NCBI GenBank assembly: GCA_039105265.1
Contig: JAPFFF010000001.1
Coordinates: 10,788,001-10,852,000 of the forward strand
DNA from: Tritrichomonas musculus
Lineage: Eukaryota; Parabasalia; Tritrichomonadida; Tritrichomonadidae
Length of the DNA: 64,000 nt
Direction: 5' to 3'
Part shown: piece by piece, positions 1-10,701 of the stretch
How positions within the stretch are numbered: position 1 is the first letter of the stretch
How the letters are laid out: every line of letters starts with the position of its first letter
Position numbers and translations under genes: made by a program
The notes under the pieces: model-generated
Told to the model about the DNA's origin: nothing
The model's database searches: none
Seen by the model: the letters and a program-made list of their open reading frames with translations, nothing else

Positions 1-1
1 A

Positions 2-469
2 TACATTGATTGCCGAATACGATCAATTCATTCAAAATGCAGAACTCCTCAAAAAAATTCCAGCTCAAATCAAAAAATCTATAATGCCGGACCAAAGTCT
101 ATTTATATATCAGATCCGAGTAAAACTTATGCTTTGTCACTCTCAGATTGCTGCTATGAAATTTTTTGCGGCGAGTGTGGATCTTGCTTTTGGCTAAAAA
201 TTGATACTTCTAATTGCTATCTTCTGGAAAAGGATCGAGTAGATTTAAACTTATTTCAGTTTAAATTGAGATCACTACAAATAGATCTACCTATCCAATT
301 GAGGAAATACTTGAATTTTGATTATAACCTTTTTCTCTATAATAATGATGAAGAAAGAGAAACAGCCAATATCGATTCAGATAATTTTCAACAGAGCGAT
401 GACATTATCGTTGGATCTTTTCAACCATCGAGTTTACTTGAGTTTTCTCATATTGATCTTTTGCAATAA
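2..469 (+). CDS. 3' end of an unknown protein gene (runs in from the left edge)
   Basis: This frame is open from the first bases of the window to a TAA at 467-469 and has no obvious start, so it is read as the C-terminal ~155 residues of a longer protein. A cysteine-rich stretch (CCYEIFCGECGSC) is followed by a short hydrophobic patch and an acidic, Asn/Asp-rich tail ending in SHIDLLQ. No family is recognised. The cysteine cluster could bind metal, but the spacing fits no zinc finger that I know. The alternative overlapping frame at 6-197 is shorter and lacks these features, so it is treated as a shadow. Confidence 0.55.
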   Translation, partial: YIDCRIRSIHSKCRTPQKNSSSNQKIYNAGPKSIYISDPSKTYALSLSDCCYEIFCGECGSCFWLKIDTSNCYLLEKDRVDLNLFQFKLRSLQIDLPIQLRKYLNFDYNLFLYNNDEERETANIDSDNFQQSDDIIVGSFQPSSLLEFSHIDLLQ

Positions 470-760
470 TTTTCTAGAGATAAATTAAAAATAAAATCCA
501 TTTAAGTAGGAACACGGGAATCGAAAATATGTTAGTAAAAATGATCATTTTTTACATTTCTATGTTTTTTCAATTTGAAAGCAAAAAAAGTTTGGATGAT
601 CAAGTCAATGAATCTCTTTTTAACAACATAATGTTTATGCATTTGCTTATTATTTTATTGAATAATTATTCATTATTTTATTTCTCATAATGTGAAAAAA
701 AGTTCTTCGCTTTTTCAAATTTTGAGATTACATGTAAAATTTTAATAAAATTTATATTGA

Positions 761-2182
761 ATGAGAAAAAAGGATGAAGAAATTCCTCTTCTTTTTAAAG
801 ACAGAGAGAAAGATGATATAATAAGTCCAGATTATCTATCCATCTTAATTCAGAAAGCTAAGCAAGGTGATAAAAATTCTAATAATATTTATAAAGATCC
901 AAATGCTCAAAAAAATGAAAACAATGAAGAATCTAATAAAGGGATGACACAAGAACATGACCAACTTAATATTATTACGACACCTCATTCAGTTCTTTTT
1001 ATCCTATTTATCTCTCTTTTAATCGGACTGTCCTTGAATACTTTATTATCATTTGTTTTTCCTATATACACAGAATCATCATTTCAAGATCAAATTCCAG
1101 ATGATCTTAATATTCACGGATTCAAAGTTGGCTCAGCATACTTTGATGGTATTGTTCATGAAGTTAATCAAACAAAATACGTTAATATCGAAATTCCATC
1201 TGGAATTACTATTGATCTTGCATCGAACACAAACAAATTTTATATTTCAACAACAGATACGCTTTTGTTTACAAATTCGAATTATAATTCAAATCCATCA
1301 TTTACGAATCCATCATTTATAAATATGGAAACAAAATTTGTTCAATCATCACCATTAAATATCAGTTCTAATCATTTTATTTTTGAGTCTGACATACTAA
1401 ATATTTCAAAATCTTTTCAAATTATGGGGAAAATTAATTGCAGATCATTGATTTACAAAGAATACTATTTTTCTGATGATGGAACATGTATGAGAGCAGA
1501 CTCTTTGAGCAGCTTTAATCTCAAGAAAAATTCTCAAAATATTAAGGATTTTCTTCAAAATTTACAACCAACAGAAGATTTCGGTTATGTAAAGAGTTTT
1601 TCAATTAGCTACCCATATATAGCAACTTTGAATGACCAAGAAATGCGTATTTATAAATATGAAAATGAAAATCAATTTTTAATTGGTAGCATTAAAGGAA
1701 AAGGCAGCTTATTTAAGAATCGTAATTCTAATGCCTTTATTTTTGGCCAAAACTCATATCATATATTAAACGATAAAATTGAAAAGATTAGTAGCATACA
1801 TATCGATATAGATTATGAAAATGAAACAACTGATAATGATGGAAATAAGATCCTTGTTTTTTATGATGAAATAGGCATTAACTATCTTAAATGCAATGGA
1901 TTAAACTGCAATCAAAAAGAATCTTTATTATTATACAATTTCAGCATAGATTCAATAAATTCATCTACGATCAAACCATTTGATTTAAAGATTTCTTTTG
2001 ATCTACTTGGAGCTCCAGTTGTTACTTCAGATTTATTGAAAATGGCATTTATCATTAATAAAGATAAAACATTTGAAACAATCATTATTGACGTTGATGA
2101 GGCTCATGATATCAGAATGCTTTCATACTCTAATCAATTACTGTTTTTGACGAATCATACTTTAAATCGATATTTAATTTAA
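761..2182 (+). CDS. Single-pass membrane protein, unknown family
   Basis: The 473-residue product has a charged, Lys/Glu/Asn-rich N-terminus of about 70 residues, then one strong hydrophobic segment at about residues 74-100 (SVLFILFISLLIGLSLNTLL), then about 370 residues with many N-glycosylation sequons (NQT, NIS, NSS) and four spaced cysteines (INCRSL, GTCM, KCNGLNC). No signal peptide is seen. The layout fits a type II membrane protein with a lumenal or extracellular beta-rich domain. The ATG at 761 is the first in the frame and follows a long AT-rich leader. Such proteins are common and poorly characterised in trichomonads; I cannot assign a function. Confidence 0.75.
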   Translation: MRKKDEEIPLLFKDREKDDIISPDYLSILIQKAKQGDKNSNNIYKDPNAQKNENNEESNKGMTQEHDQLNIITTPHSVLFILFISLLIGLSLNTLLSFVFPIYTESSFQDQIPDDLNIHGFKVGSAYFDGIVHEVNQTKYVNIEIPSGITIDLASNTNKFYISTTDTLLFTNSNYNSNPSFTNPSFINMETKFVQSSPLNISSNHFIFESDILNISKSFQIMGKINCRSLIYKEYYFSDDGTCMRADSLSSFNLKKNSQNIKDFLQNLQPTEDFGYVKSFSISYPYIATLNDQEMRIYKYENENQFLIGSIKGKGSLFKNRNSNAFIFGQNSYHILNDKIEKISSIHIDIDYENETTDNDGNKILVFYDEIGINYLKCNGLNCNQKESLLLYNFSIDSINSSTIKPFDLKISFDLLGAPVVTSDLLKMAFIINKDKTFETIIIDVDEAHDIRMLSYSNQLLFLTNHTLNRYLI

Positions 2183-2469
2183 CTATACCATTCTTATTAT
2201 TATTTAATTTAATTTTTTGTTTGAATAAGTTTTTATTTAATAAACAGTTACTAACAATCGGAAATCACACAATTTCTTTATACTAATTGTTTTTTTCCAT
2301 GCTAAACATTATAGACCAATAGTTTATTTTCAAGATTGAAACATGATTTTTTGAAACACTAAAAATATGGTTTAATATTACTATCAGTATGTATTAATAT
2401 TAATAAAAATATTAGTATTATTCTATGTTTGCAAAATATGAAAACTTCAATTTATAAATATAAAAACAT

Positions 2470-3090
2470 TTAATTGGTTAAGACACAAGCGATACAAAAA
2501 GCTTGAAAAATTGTTAGCGGATAAGAAATCTGAACCTCAAACTCATCTTCAGCAATTTGGTGAATCGTTAATACAGGCTGATTCGAATTAAAAATATTAA
2601 TAGAAATAAAATTAGGATTTTCCGAATTACCAATATCATTAGATTTGCTTGATGCCAACGGAATTGTACCTTCTTGTGGCATATCTGTAAAAATAAAATT
2701 TTCAGAATTCATAGGAGGCAATAAAATTTGAGGATTTTCTTCATTACAATCAATCCTGATTGCATGAGCCATACTCCCAGGCTTATTAGGAAATGATCCC
2801 AAGAATATTTTTTTTGTCTGAATATCGGAACAAATACCAGCGTACCAGAGACTTTTTCTTTTGATCTGTTTGGAGTTTAGTGACATTTTATAAGTTGTCC
2901 CTTTTTTATTTTTATAGGAGGCAGATATAATTAAGTCTTCTTGATCTTCAGAGAAAAAATAACAATGAGGTTTAGAATTCTTTCCTTTAGGAAATCGTTT
3001 TGTGAATAAACATTTGAATGCTTGTTCATTTTGGATTGGTTTTTGAATGTGTTCTAGTTGCTGAGTAACAAGGGCGTATGTTGCATCCAT
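2470..3090 (-). CDS. Short Tubby-like C-terminal domain protein
   Basis: The 206-residue protein resembles a minimal Tubby C-terminal barrel. The start AFKCLFTKRFPKG recalls the opening strand of Tubby domains; YFFSEDQEDLIISASYKNKK resembles the strand that precedes the lipid-binding face; YPLTIFQAFCIACVL at the very C-terminus matches the buried Tubby helix (consensus YPL...QAFAIAL). The usual domain is about 250 residues, so loops are short, and there is no N-terminal extension. Tubby domains bind PI(4,5)P2 at the plasma membrane; whether this one does is not certain, since the basic residues of the binding site are only partly recognisable. Family call by eye, fairly good at the C-terminus. 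Confidence 0.65.
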   Translation of the reverse strand: MDATYALVTQQLEHIQKPIQNEQAFKCLFTKRFPKGKNSKPHCYFFSEDQEDLIISASYKNKKGTTYKMSLNSKQIKRKSLWYAGICSDIQTKKIFLGSFPNKPGSMAHAIRIDCNEENPQILLPPMNSENFIFTDMPQEGTIPLASSKSNDIGNSENPNFISINIFNSNQPVLTIHQIAEDEFEVQISYPLTIFQAFCIACVLTN

Positions 3091-4234
3091 ATTTTTTATA
3101 AAAAATAAACTTATGAAAAGTTGAAAAAAAATAAAATGATTCGTTTATAAATAAAAGTATTGAATACTTTATATTTTTTACATATAACCAATTTGATTTT
3201 TCTTTTTTATATTTCTACATTTTTGAGTGAAGCTCAAAAAGATACCTCTTGCTATTCTATCAAAATAAATACTATTGCTTGAATTACTGTAAAATTGATA
3301 GAGTCGAGTTCTACACCGAACGGTAAATCTTTAATTACTTATCGCAAAAGTAATCCATCTATAGCCGAAAATACGATTAACTAAATATAGCATCTTGAAT
3401 TTAGTAAAAAAAAAACAAGCGGTTCAAAATCAAAAAGCACCAATAATTCGATTAGAAATTTCAACAAAATGCCAACAATTCATCAAAAAGAAATCAACAA
3501 TAGTCCAAGAACGCTTTGAAGTAAGAAATATAATAATGAAAATAGAAAAGATTTTGAAAACAAATTAAACTGGAGGCTATATTTTATATATTATATGCCA
3601 TACTAATATACTTTGATGCAACTTATTAAATATTATACATTTGGTTTTTAGTATCCAGGAATTTTTTTTATAATATTTACTAATATTTATTTTCTTTTTT
3701 TCTTATTGCTAATGATATAAAAGAATAAAAAAAGTAATGACATAATTTTTTAGAAAGGATTTTTAAAAACAAAAGCTCATATAAACCTTCGAAAGGTCAC
3801 CCTAAAATATTAACCAGACCACAAATTTTTTTTTTCAGTCATGACACGGGGTGGAAAGCAAACATTATTTTGATATCATATAAATTAAAATATCTAAAAA
3901 TAGTAAGTATTTGATGATAAATATATATGCTAAATATAGGGGCTAAATTTTCTACAGATTTCTAAAAACACTTTTAGTATAATTAGTACAATTTTTATTC
4001 AAAAAGTTTATCTGCTTAGATTTTTTCTCAATTTCTTTTATGTCACTAGATTTTTGAAAGAAAAAATTGAATGAAAGAATGATAAAAATGCTTTATTATT
4101 TCAAAAACTGTAGAAGATTTTGGATTCAGATTTTTTAAAAATCTTAATTGTTCCAATTAAAAAATAATTTTATATTTTTTTCGATTCGTTCTCACTTATA
4201 AAACGTTTTTTTATTTGATAAAGATACTGGTGTT
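3091..4234. other. Gene-free AT-rich DNA
   Basis: No gene is supported here. Short broken frames around 3230-3590 have some codon-like character (lysine, isoleucine and tyrosine rich) but several stops, so at most they are relics. Positions 3838-3862 hold a GC-richer 25-bp motif that recurs inverted at 22235-22259. Confidence 0.6.
3838..3862 (-). repeat. Dispersed 25-bp motif, copy 1
   Basis: Read on the minus strand this is TTTGCTTTCCACCC followed by a two-base variable step and TGTCATGAC. The same motif lies on the plus strand at 22235-22259, with only two differences. Both sit beside homopolymer runs. It may be the end of a small mobile element or a conserved regulatory word. Confidence 0.5.
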
Positions 4235-4639
4235 ATGGAAGGTTCGTTTGTTGCTGTTGATCCTGATTTATGTTTTGATCATTATATATTTGATAATTCT
4301 ACATTTGAATTACCTGTTGATATTGATTCTAAAACTCAAAGAAGATTTCTACAAATTGCTCAAGATCAGTTTATGTTTCAAATTTTAATTGATAAAATAC
4401 CATTAACTCTTGAAAATCAAAAGCTTTGTTTAGGTAACAATGTTACTTTAACAAATATAATTAGTTTTCCTTGTGAAACTATTCATTATATTTTGGATCA
4501 TAATCATCCTCAATTTGATTTCGGAAATCAATATATTTATTCACCTTCATCAACGATTTCAATTGCAAACGAGTTAATCCCAGATAAAATAATTACTGAA
4601 TCTTCAAATGATCGACCAACAGAATATTTTATTCAATAA
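4235..4639 (+). CDS. Small unknown protein, perhaps truncated
   Basis: The 134-residue frame starts at ATG 4235 and shows normal host-like composition (DPDLCFDHYIFDNSTFELP near the N-terminus). No domain, signal or membrane segment is recognised. After the TAA at 4637-4639 the same frame stays open for 34 more codons, up to 4744, with similar composition, so the annotated stop may be a recent nonsense change in a longer gene. The inverted repeat arm begins about 75 bp downstream of that. Low confidence that it is expressed. Confidence 0.4.
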   Translation: MEGSFVAVDPDLCFDHYIFDNSTFELPVDIDSKTQRRFLQIAQDQFMFQILIDKIPLTLENQKLCLGNNVTLTNIISFPCETIHYILDHNHPQFDFGNQYIYSPSSTISIANELIPDKIITESSNDRPTEYFIQ

Positions 4640-4818
4640 TCATCTTTTGATCAATCTATAGGAGTGATTGATTATGATATTGTATTTGATGAATCAATCC
4701 TTTTTAGAAAAGGATCAAAATTAAGAATAGAATTTGTCAGATAAATTCTTATTGTTTTATGGCATTTTTTAAATAAAAAGATAATTTTTCAAAATATTTA
4801 AATTGGTAAATTTTGAAA

Positions 4819-6375
4819 TGCACAAAAAGTGCCCAAAAAGTGAAAAATACTGAAAAAGTTTCCCAAAAAGTGCTTTTTGCACAAAAAGTGACAAATTTGG
4901 AGAAAAAAAAAACTTAAATAAATCACAAATAGAATTAAAATGTTTTTATAAAAATTATAATATAAAATGTATAAGTCCATATGAAATAAAAAATGGTATA
5001 AAATTGAGAAATGCAAATTATCCTATATATTTCATATATTTGATCTAATATTGTGAAAAAGGCAAATTATCATTTAATGTAGCTTGTATATTAATATTTG
5101 CGTGTCATTTTCGCGATAATATTGATACTTCAAATATTGATTGATTTTCTAAAAATAAAAGAAAATTACTTATTTGAAATTATTTAACGTTAATTAACAA
5201 ATTAGTCATCACCATTTTTAATTTAATAATGTTTTTTATGAGATAATTCTATATTAAATGTGAGATATTATTTTCTCAGAAAAAAAACAAAATAATTAAA
5301 ATTGATAATAAAATATTGAATGGCAATAGAAAAATTATTGAATTAATTATTATTATATTTCATATTTATTTATTTTAATATGTTCATGCACTATACGGAT
5401 ATATAAACTTTAATCTGCTTATATAATATTATTAAACTTATATTTAGTGGTTATTTTATATGATATAAATGTTATATTTCATAGAATTCATATTTTATAT
5501 TTTGTGAATAAAGTATAATTTTGAATAAAAATAATTATATATTGAATGCATTGAAATATTTATTTTTATAAACGGCTCTTTTATCTTTTATCGATTTATT
5601 TTACAATAGAAAAGATTTTTAATATTAATAATATGATATAATTATTTAGTATATTGTTCATTATTTTGGAGTTCCTGATATTTTCCTTTATGTGGTGAAA
5701 ATTGAACAATTTGATGAAAATATTATATCTTCTCTTAATCCAGTTATATAAACTAGCAATAAACGATATAAAGTAATTTAATGGTTATTATAGTTGTTCA
5801 TTCTTATTCTTTCATTTGTTTTCATAGAATCTTATTTCAAAGTATTATATCTTCTCTTAATCCAGTTATATAAACTAGCAATAAACGATATAAAGTAATT
5901 TAATGGTTATTATAGTTGTTCATTCTTATTTTTTCATTTGTTTTCATAGAATCTTATTTCAAAGTATTATATCTTCTCTTCATCCAGTTATATAAACTAG
6001 CAATAAACGATATAAAGTAATTTAATGGTTATTATAGTTGTTCATTCTTATTCTTTCATTTGTTTTCATAGAATCTTATTAAGAAATTTAATATTTTTTT
6101 TTTTTCCCCCCCCCCCCTCTCTCCCCTCACTATTTCATTTAGTATATATTAGTATATAATAAATTGTAGTGTTATCTAATATTATGATAACACAAATACT
6201 TTATTTATTTTATGCTTATTTCATACAAATCATCAATTTTCGATTTTGAATATGCTCATTGAATTATTTCAATGGATAAAATATAAAGAAATGATTTTTT
6301 AATTTCTAACTAACGACAGGTTTTTTGTTTTAAGTAATCAAATTATTACAATCAAGGAGTTCATTTACATTAATA
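4819..6375 (+). repeat. Left arm of a 1.56-kb inverted repeat
   Basis: Positions 4819 onward pair with 9380 backward almost base for base. The match is near perfect to about 6359, then fades over 15-20 bases. The outer end begins TGCACAAAAAGTGCCCAAAA and contains several CAAAAAGTG words. Inside the arm a 122-bp unit is repeated three times, and a T run is followed by a C run near 6091-6118. Identical open frames of about 70 codons in the two arms are read as by-products of the repeat, not genes. Confidence 0.9.
5721..6083 (+). repeat. Three tandem copies of a 122-bp unit (left arm)
   Basis: Copies begin at 5721, 5843 and 5965, each opening with TATTATATCTTCTCTT and ending in CATAGAATCTTATT. 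They differ from each other by one or two bases (for example TTAATCC against TTCATCC). The same triplet, with the same differences, is mirrored in the right arm. Confidence 0.85.
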
Positions 6376-7827
6376 TTACATATTATAACAATCATATTTT
6401 AATTAAATGCCTAAAATTGTGAATTCTTAAATATTTTCAAAATATTGAAAAGATTGATAGAACAGATCCCAATATGAATGATTATACATTTAATTTGTTA
6501 ATATATATTAACTATCCATCATTAATCCAACTCAACCCATCATTATTATCATTTGTTCTATCAAAATCTTCATTTATAAATCATAAATATCACACTTTTT
6601 ATCATTATTATCGTTTGATTTGTAATAATACTCGCTTATTTAATATAATTACTAATCATGTTAGCATCACTCTAAAATATATGTCATAATTCTCCCAAGA
6701 TTTTCATTAAATTATTAATGTACAAATTTATTGGAAAATTATTGGAAATATATTTGTTATTTGGTTGACAAAGGCGTATTTTAATGCAAATCACCGCAGG
6801 AGTTACTTTATGAGAAAAAGTAATGCCATAAATTGACCGTGAAAAGAATGAAATCGTCAAAGATATAAAAAATATGTGTCGTTAAGTCTAGGAAACAGTA
6901 AATGATGCACAGCCGAACGTATACTACTAGGATAATGATAGAATGAGAGATAATTATAATAGATATATGAGAATAATGATGTATGTTTAATTACTATAAC
7001 AGGTGTAGACACGCTAAAACAATTAACATACTATATATAGTTATCTTGGGATCAGATATGAGTCTATAGAAATATGCTAAGGTGTTAATCACGTTTCAGG
7101 AGCATAGTCACGTATCTTTATCTCGGTGCTATCATCTCGAATTATCATCCAGGTATTATTATCCCGTTATTATCTCGGTGTTATTATCTCGAATTATTTT
7201 AGTGTAGCTACCCCTCTTATAGTAACTACTGTATATGCTAGAATAATGGTAGAATGAGTGATAATCAAAGTATATTAATAAGGATTATGATGTATTAAAT
7301 GAAAATAATAATAGAATGAATGATATTAATGATTAAATGAGTGATAATTGCATTAAACAAATAAGAATTATAATAGTATGAATAAGAATAATGTCAAAAT
7401 GATTGATAATTATAATATAAAAGTAAGAATTATGATGAATAAGCTGGAATAATGATTGAACTAGAGATAATAATGATAGAATGATTGATAATAATGATTA
7501 AATAAATAACAATTATAATAAACAAGTAAATATTATGATAGAATGAAAAGAATAATGATAAAATGAGTGATAATTTAAATATATAAGTAAGAATTATGAT
7601 GAATATACTAGGATAATGATTGAACGAATGATAATAATGATAACTTATCCTCGGATAAAAAATATTTTCTCCTGATCCATTTTAGGATATTGCCGCATGC
7701 TTAGTAATAATGATAGAATGAGTGATAATGATGATTGTTTATGCTGTAAAAAAATGATAGAAGAAACGAGAACGACGATATAAAAATAAATATTAAGGTT
7801 GATTCAAACAATGAAAAATTTAATTAA
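6376..7827. repeat. Repeat-rich centre between the inverted arms
   Basis: About 1.45 kb of AT-rich sequence without a convincing gene. From about 6930 to 7740 it is a degenerate array of words such as AATGATAGAATGAGTGATAAT. Near 7120-7195 a GC-richer phrase (TTATCTCGGTG...ATCTCGAATTAT) occurs twice about 50 bp apart. The 71-codon frame at 6474-6689 is Ile/Tyr/Asn-rich with no family and is not accepted as a gene. Confidence 0.6.
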
Positions 7828-9380
7828 TATTAACGTGAAAGACCTCCTTGATTGTAATAATTTGATTACTTAAAACAAAAAACCTGTCGTTAGTTAGAAA
7901 TTAAAAAATCATTTCTTTATATTTTATCCATTGAAATAATTCAATGAGCATATTCAAAATCGAAAATTGATGATTTGTATGAAATAAGTATAAAATAAAT
8001 AAAGTATTTGTGTTATCATAATATTAGATAACACTACAATTTATTATATACTAATATATACTAAATGAAATAGTGAGGGGAGAGAGGGGGGGGAAAAAAA
8101 AAAAATATTAAATTTCTTAATAAGATTCTATGAAAACAAATGAAAGAATAAGAATGAACAACTATAATAACCATTAAATTACTTTATATCGTTTATTGCT
8201 AGTTTATATAACTGGATGAAGAGAAGATATAATACTTTGAAATAAGATTCTATGAAAACAAATGAAAAAATAAGAATGAACAACTATAATAACCATTAAA
8301 TTACTTTATATCGTTTATTGCTAGTTTATATAACTGGATTAAGAGAAGATATAATACTTTGAAATAAGATTCTATGAAAACAAATGAAAGAATAAGAATG
8401 AACAACTATAATAACCATTAAATTACTTTATATCGTTTATTGCTAGTTTATATAACTGGATTAAGAGAAGATATAATATTTTCATCAAATTGTTCAATTT
8501 TCACCACATAAAGGAAAATATCAGGAACTCCAAAATAATGAACAATATACTAAATAATTATATCATATTATTAATATTAAAAATCTTTTCTATTGTAAAA
8601 TAAATCGATAAAAGATAAAAGAGCCGTTTATAAAAATAAATATTTCAATGCATTCAATATATAATTATTTTTATTCAAAATTATACTTTATTCACAAAAT
8701 ATAAAATATGAATTCTATGAAATATAACATTTATATCATATAAAATAACCACTAAATATAAGTTTAATAATATTATATAAGCAGATTAAAGTTTATATAT
8801 CCGTATAGTGCATGAACATATTAAAATAAATAAATATGAAATATAATAATAATTAATTCAATAATTTTTCTATTGCCATTCAATATTTTATTATCAATTT
8901 TAATTATTTTGTTTTTTTTCTGAGAAAATAATATCTCACATTTAATATAGAATTATCTCATAAAAAACATTATTAAATTAAAAATGGTGATGACTAATTT
9001 GTTAATTAACGTTAAATAATTTCAAATAAGTAATTTTCTTTTATTTTTAGAAAATCAATCAATATTTGAAGTATCAATATTATCGCGAAAATGACACGCA
9101 AATATTAATATACAAGCTACATTAAATGATAATTTGCCTTTTTCACAATATTAGATCAAATATATGAAATATATAGGATAATTTGCATTTCTCAATTTTA
9201 TACCATTTTTTATTTCATATGGACTTATACATTTTATATTATAATTTTTATAAAAACATTTTAATTCTATTTGTGATTTATTTAAGTTTTTTTTTTCTCC
9301 AAATTTGTCACTTTTTGTGCAAAAAGCACTTTTTGGGAAACTTTTTCAGTATTTTTCACTTTTTGGGCACTTTTTGTGCA
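7828..9380 (-). repeat. Right arm of the 1.56-kb inverted repeat
   Basis: Reverse complement of 4819-6375, including the mirrored 122-bp triplet at about 8118-8480 and the G run followed by an A run near 8087-8106. Coordinates of paired bases sum to 14199 at the outer end and 14203 at the inner end, so the arms differ by only a few single-base indels. Outside the arm is AAAAAACTAG and then a 44-base A tract. Confidence 0.9.
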
Positions 9381-9427
9381 AAAAAACTAGTACCATTTAA
9401 ATTACCACTATGAAATTTATAAATAAA

Positions 9428-9428
<1 letters not shown>

Positions 9429-9472
<44 letters not shown>
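9429..9472 (+). repeat. 44-base A tract
   Basis: An uninterrupted A run lies between the inverted repeat and the virus-derived region. No LINE or SINE body is seen next to it, so it is recorded as a simple repeat. Confidence 0.9.
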
Positions 9473-9474
<2 letters not shown>

Positions 9475-9499
9475 AAATAAGAAGTTAATCTTTTATTAA

Positions 9500-10012
9500 T
9501 TACTTGTTATTTTCTTCTTCCGAAGAAGAAGTAATTTCAAAGATGCTTTTTTCAGCTTCCACTTTTTGAGGAGATTTTGGTTCTTCCTCTGATTCTGATG
9601 AACTTGGAGGATTAGGCATTTCTCGGAGCTCCATTCCAAGATCCAACCATAGTTGCAGTGACTCTAAGGCATGTTGTAATGTCGTGACTTCAGTCTAGTC
9701 ACGGTCACTGAAATCCTGTAATAGAATGTCGTAATGTTGGTATTCGTGTGATAAATCAAGGACATCATCAGCTAGGTTCTCTACATCTTTGACCTTGTCG
9801 TATAGGCATGTAAGTTAGTACTGGAGCCTTGACTTTAGGAATCGTTGCCTTCTCCATCTTCTTTCACTTCGACTTAGGTGGCTTCTCCTGAATACATCTG
9901 CTCTTGCACACTCATATCTGGATGGTCTTGGTGGTCGTTGTTCTATGCTTCTTCGTACTTCTTGGTATGTAGCAGGTCTCATTCTTCCAATTGTTGGTTT
10001 CCTTCGAGCCAT
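9500..10012 (-). pseudogene. Broken arginine-rich frame beside the CRESS fossil
   Basis: A minus-strand frame starts MARRKPTIGRMRPATYQEVRR and is strongly arginine-rich for about 60 residues. The DNA further along the strand still shows coding-like, heptad and acidic character (a Glu/Ser-rich end near 9500-9600). An Arg-rich N-terminus is usual in small ssDNA-virus capsid proteins but also in many nuclear proteins. It lies within the same block as the Rep remnant, and is considered part of the same fossil only by position. The gene looks broken, with about one or two interruptions. Confidence 0.35.
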
Positions 10013-10196
10013 TTTTAAAAAATGAAGAGAATTTCTATAATTATTGAAAAATAATAAAATAAACTATTTAATTATAGTATTTTATTAAAAAAATAATCTA
10101 TCAAGCCTAATACGCAAGGTAATATTTACCTCGATAATTTTGAAGGCTCTGGGGGGGGGGCTTCCAAAGGCTCCAAGTGGCTGTGAAATGGGCTTA

Positions 10197-10228
10197 AGTA
10201 TAGGCTTGGCGATAGCGGAGCCTATACT
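10197..10228. other. Perfect hairpin, 10-bp stem, in a GC-rich patch
   Basis: AGTATAGGCT and AGCCTATACT pair around a 12-base loop TGGCGATAGCGG. It sits in an unusually GC-rich patch (10145-10228) that also has a G10 run. It may be a terminator or a replication structure of the virus-derived block; the loop does not hold a recognised Rep nick site. Confidence 0.5.
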
Positions 10229-10393
10229 ATACTACTGTTCGATCAAATATTTTTTTTGTAACGAACTTTTTTGAAAGAAATTCGTTATGCTTCATTGACA
10301 TGTGATTTGTTAAAAGACATTATTATAAATTACGTTTATAATTATTTTCAATTTAAACGTATAATTAATACGTTTAGCGAATCATTATAATTA

Positions 10394-10600
10394 ATGTCTT
10401 CTTCAGCTTCTAATGGGATCGTTTCTTTGAAAGAAGGGCTTGAATCGTATCTCCAGTATGTTCATGATCATGGAACAGAACCTCCTTCTCCGCGTAATAA
10501 TAATAGCCCACGAATCAATGAATTTTTGAATCAAGTTGCTCAGCTTACTCGTATTCTATGCCGATGTTTAGTAGAGCTTGAATCATTAGGTTATTCTTAA
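10394..10600 (+). CDS. Small unknown protein in the CRESS block (68 aa)
   Basis: An intact 68-codon frame (MSSSASNGIVSLKEGLESYL...) that starts ATG 10394, just 5 bases after TCATTATAAT at 10382-10391, which fits a trichomonad initiator (TCA followed by pyrimidine and A/T). The product is probably helical, with LNQVAQLTRILCRCLVELESL as an amphipathic C-terminal helix. No family is recognised. The stop TAA is directly followed by TAAA, the kind of poly(A) signal used in trichomonads. Its neighbours suggest that it belongs to the same virus-derived unit as Rep. Confidence 0.4.
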   Translation: MSSSASNGIVSLKEGLESYLQYVHDHGTEPPSPRNNNSPRINEFLNQVAQLTRILCRCLVELESLGYS

Positions 10601-10701
10601 TAAACGATTACTTTTAATTATTTTTTAAGTATCTTTTATTTTTTAAAAACCAAAAAATCTAAATAATATTTTTACTTTTCTGGATCCGTAGTAATCTTCA
10701 T

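Noticed and set aside
6474-6689. 71-codon frame in the palindrome centre as a transposase
   Set aside because: Asn/Ile/Tyr-rich with no catalytic motif, as expected from AT-rich DNA.
4798-9413. Two near-identical 72-76 codon frames (MHFSILYHFLFH...) as a duplicated gene
   Set aside because: They exist only because the same sequence is present in both arms of the inverted repeat; composition is Phe/Tyr/Ile-rich as expected of AT-rich DNA, and their ends differ where the arms end.
9429-9472. Poly(A) tail of a retrotransposed copy
   Set aside because: No LINE, SINE or processed gene ends at it and no target duplication is visible. Simple tract is the safer reading.
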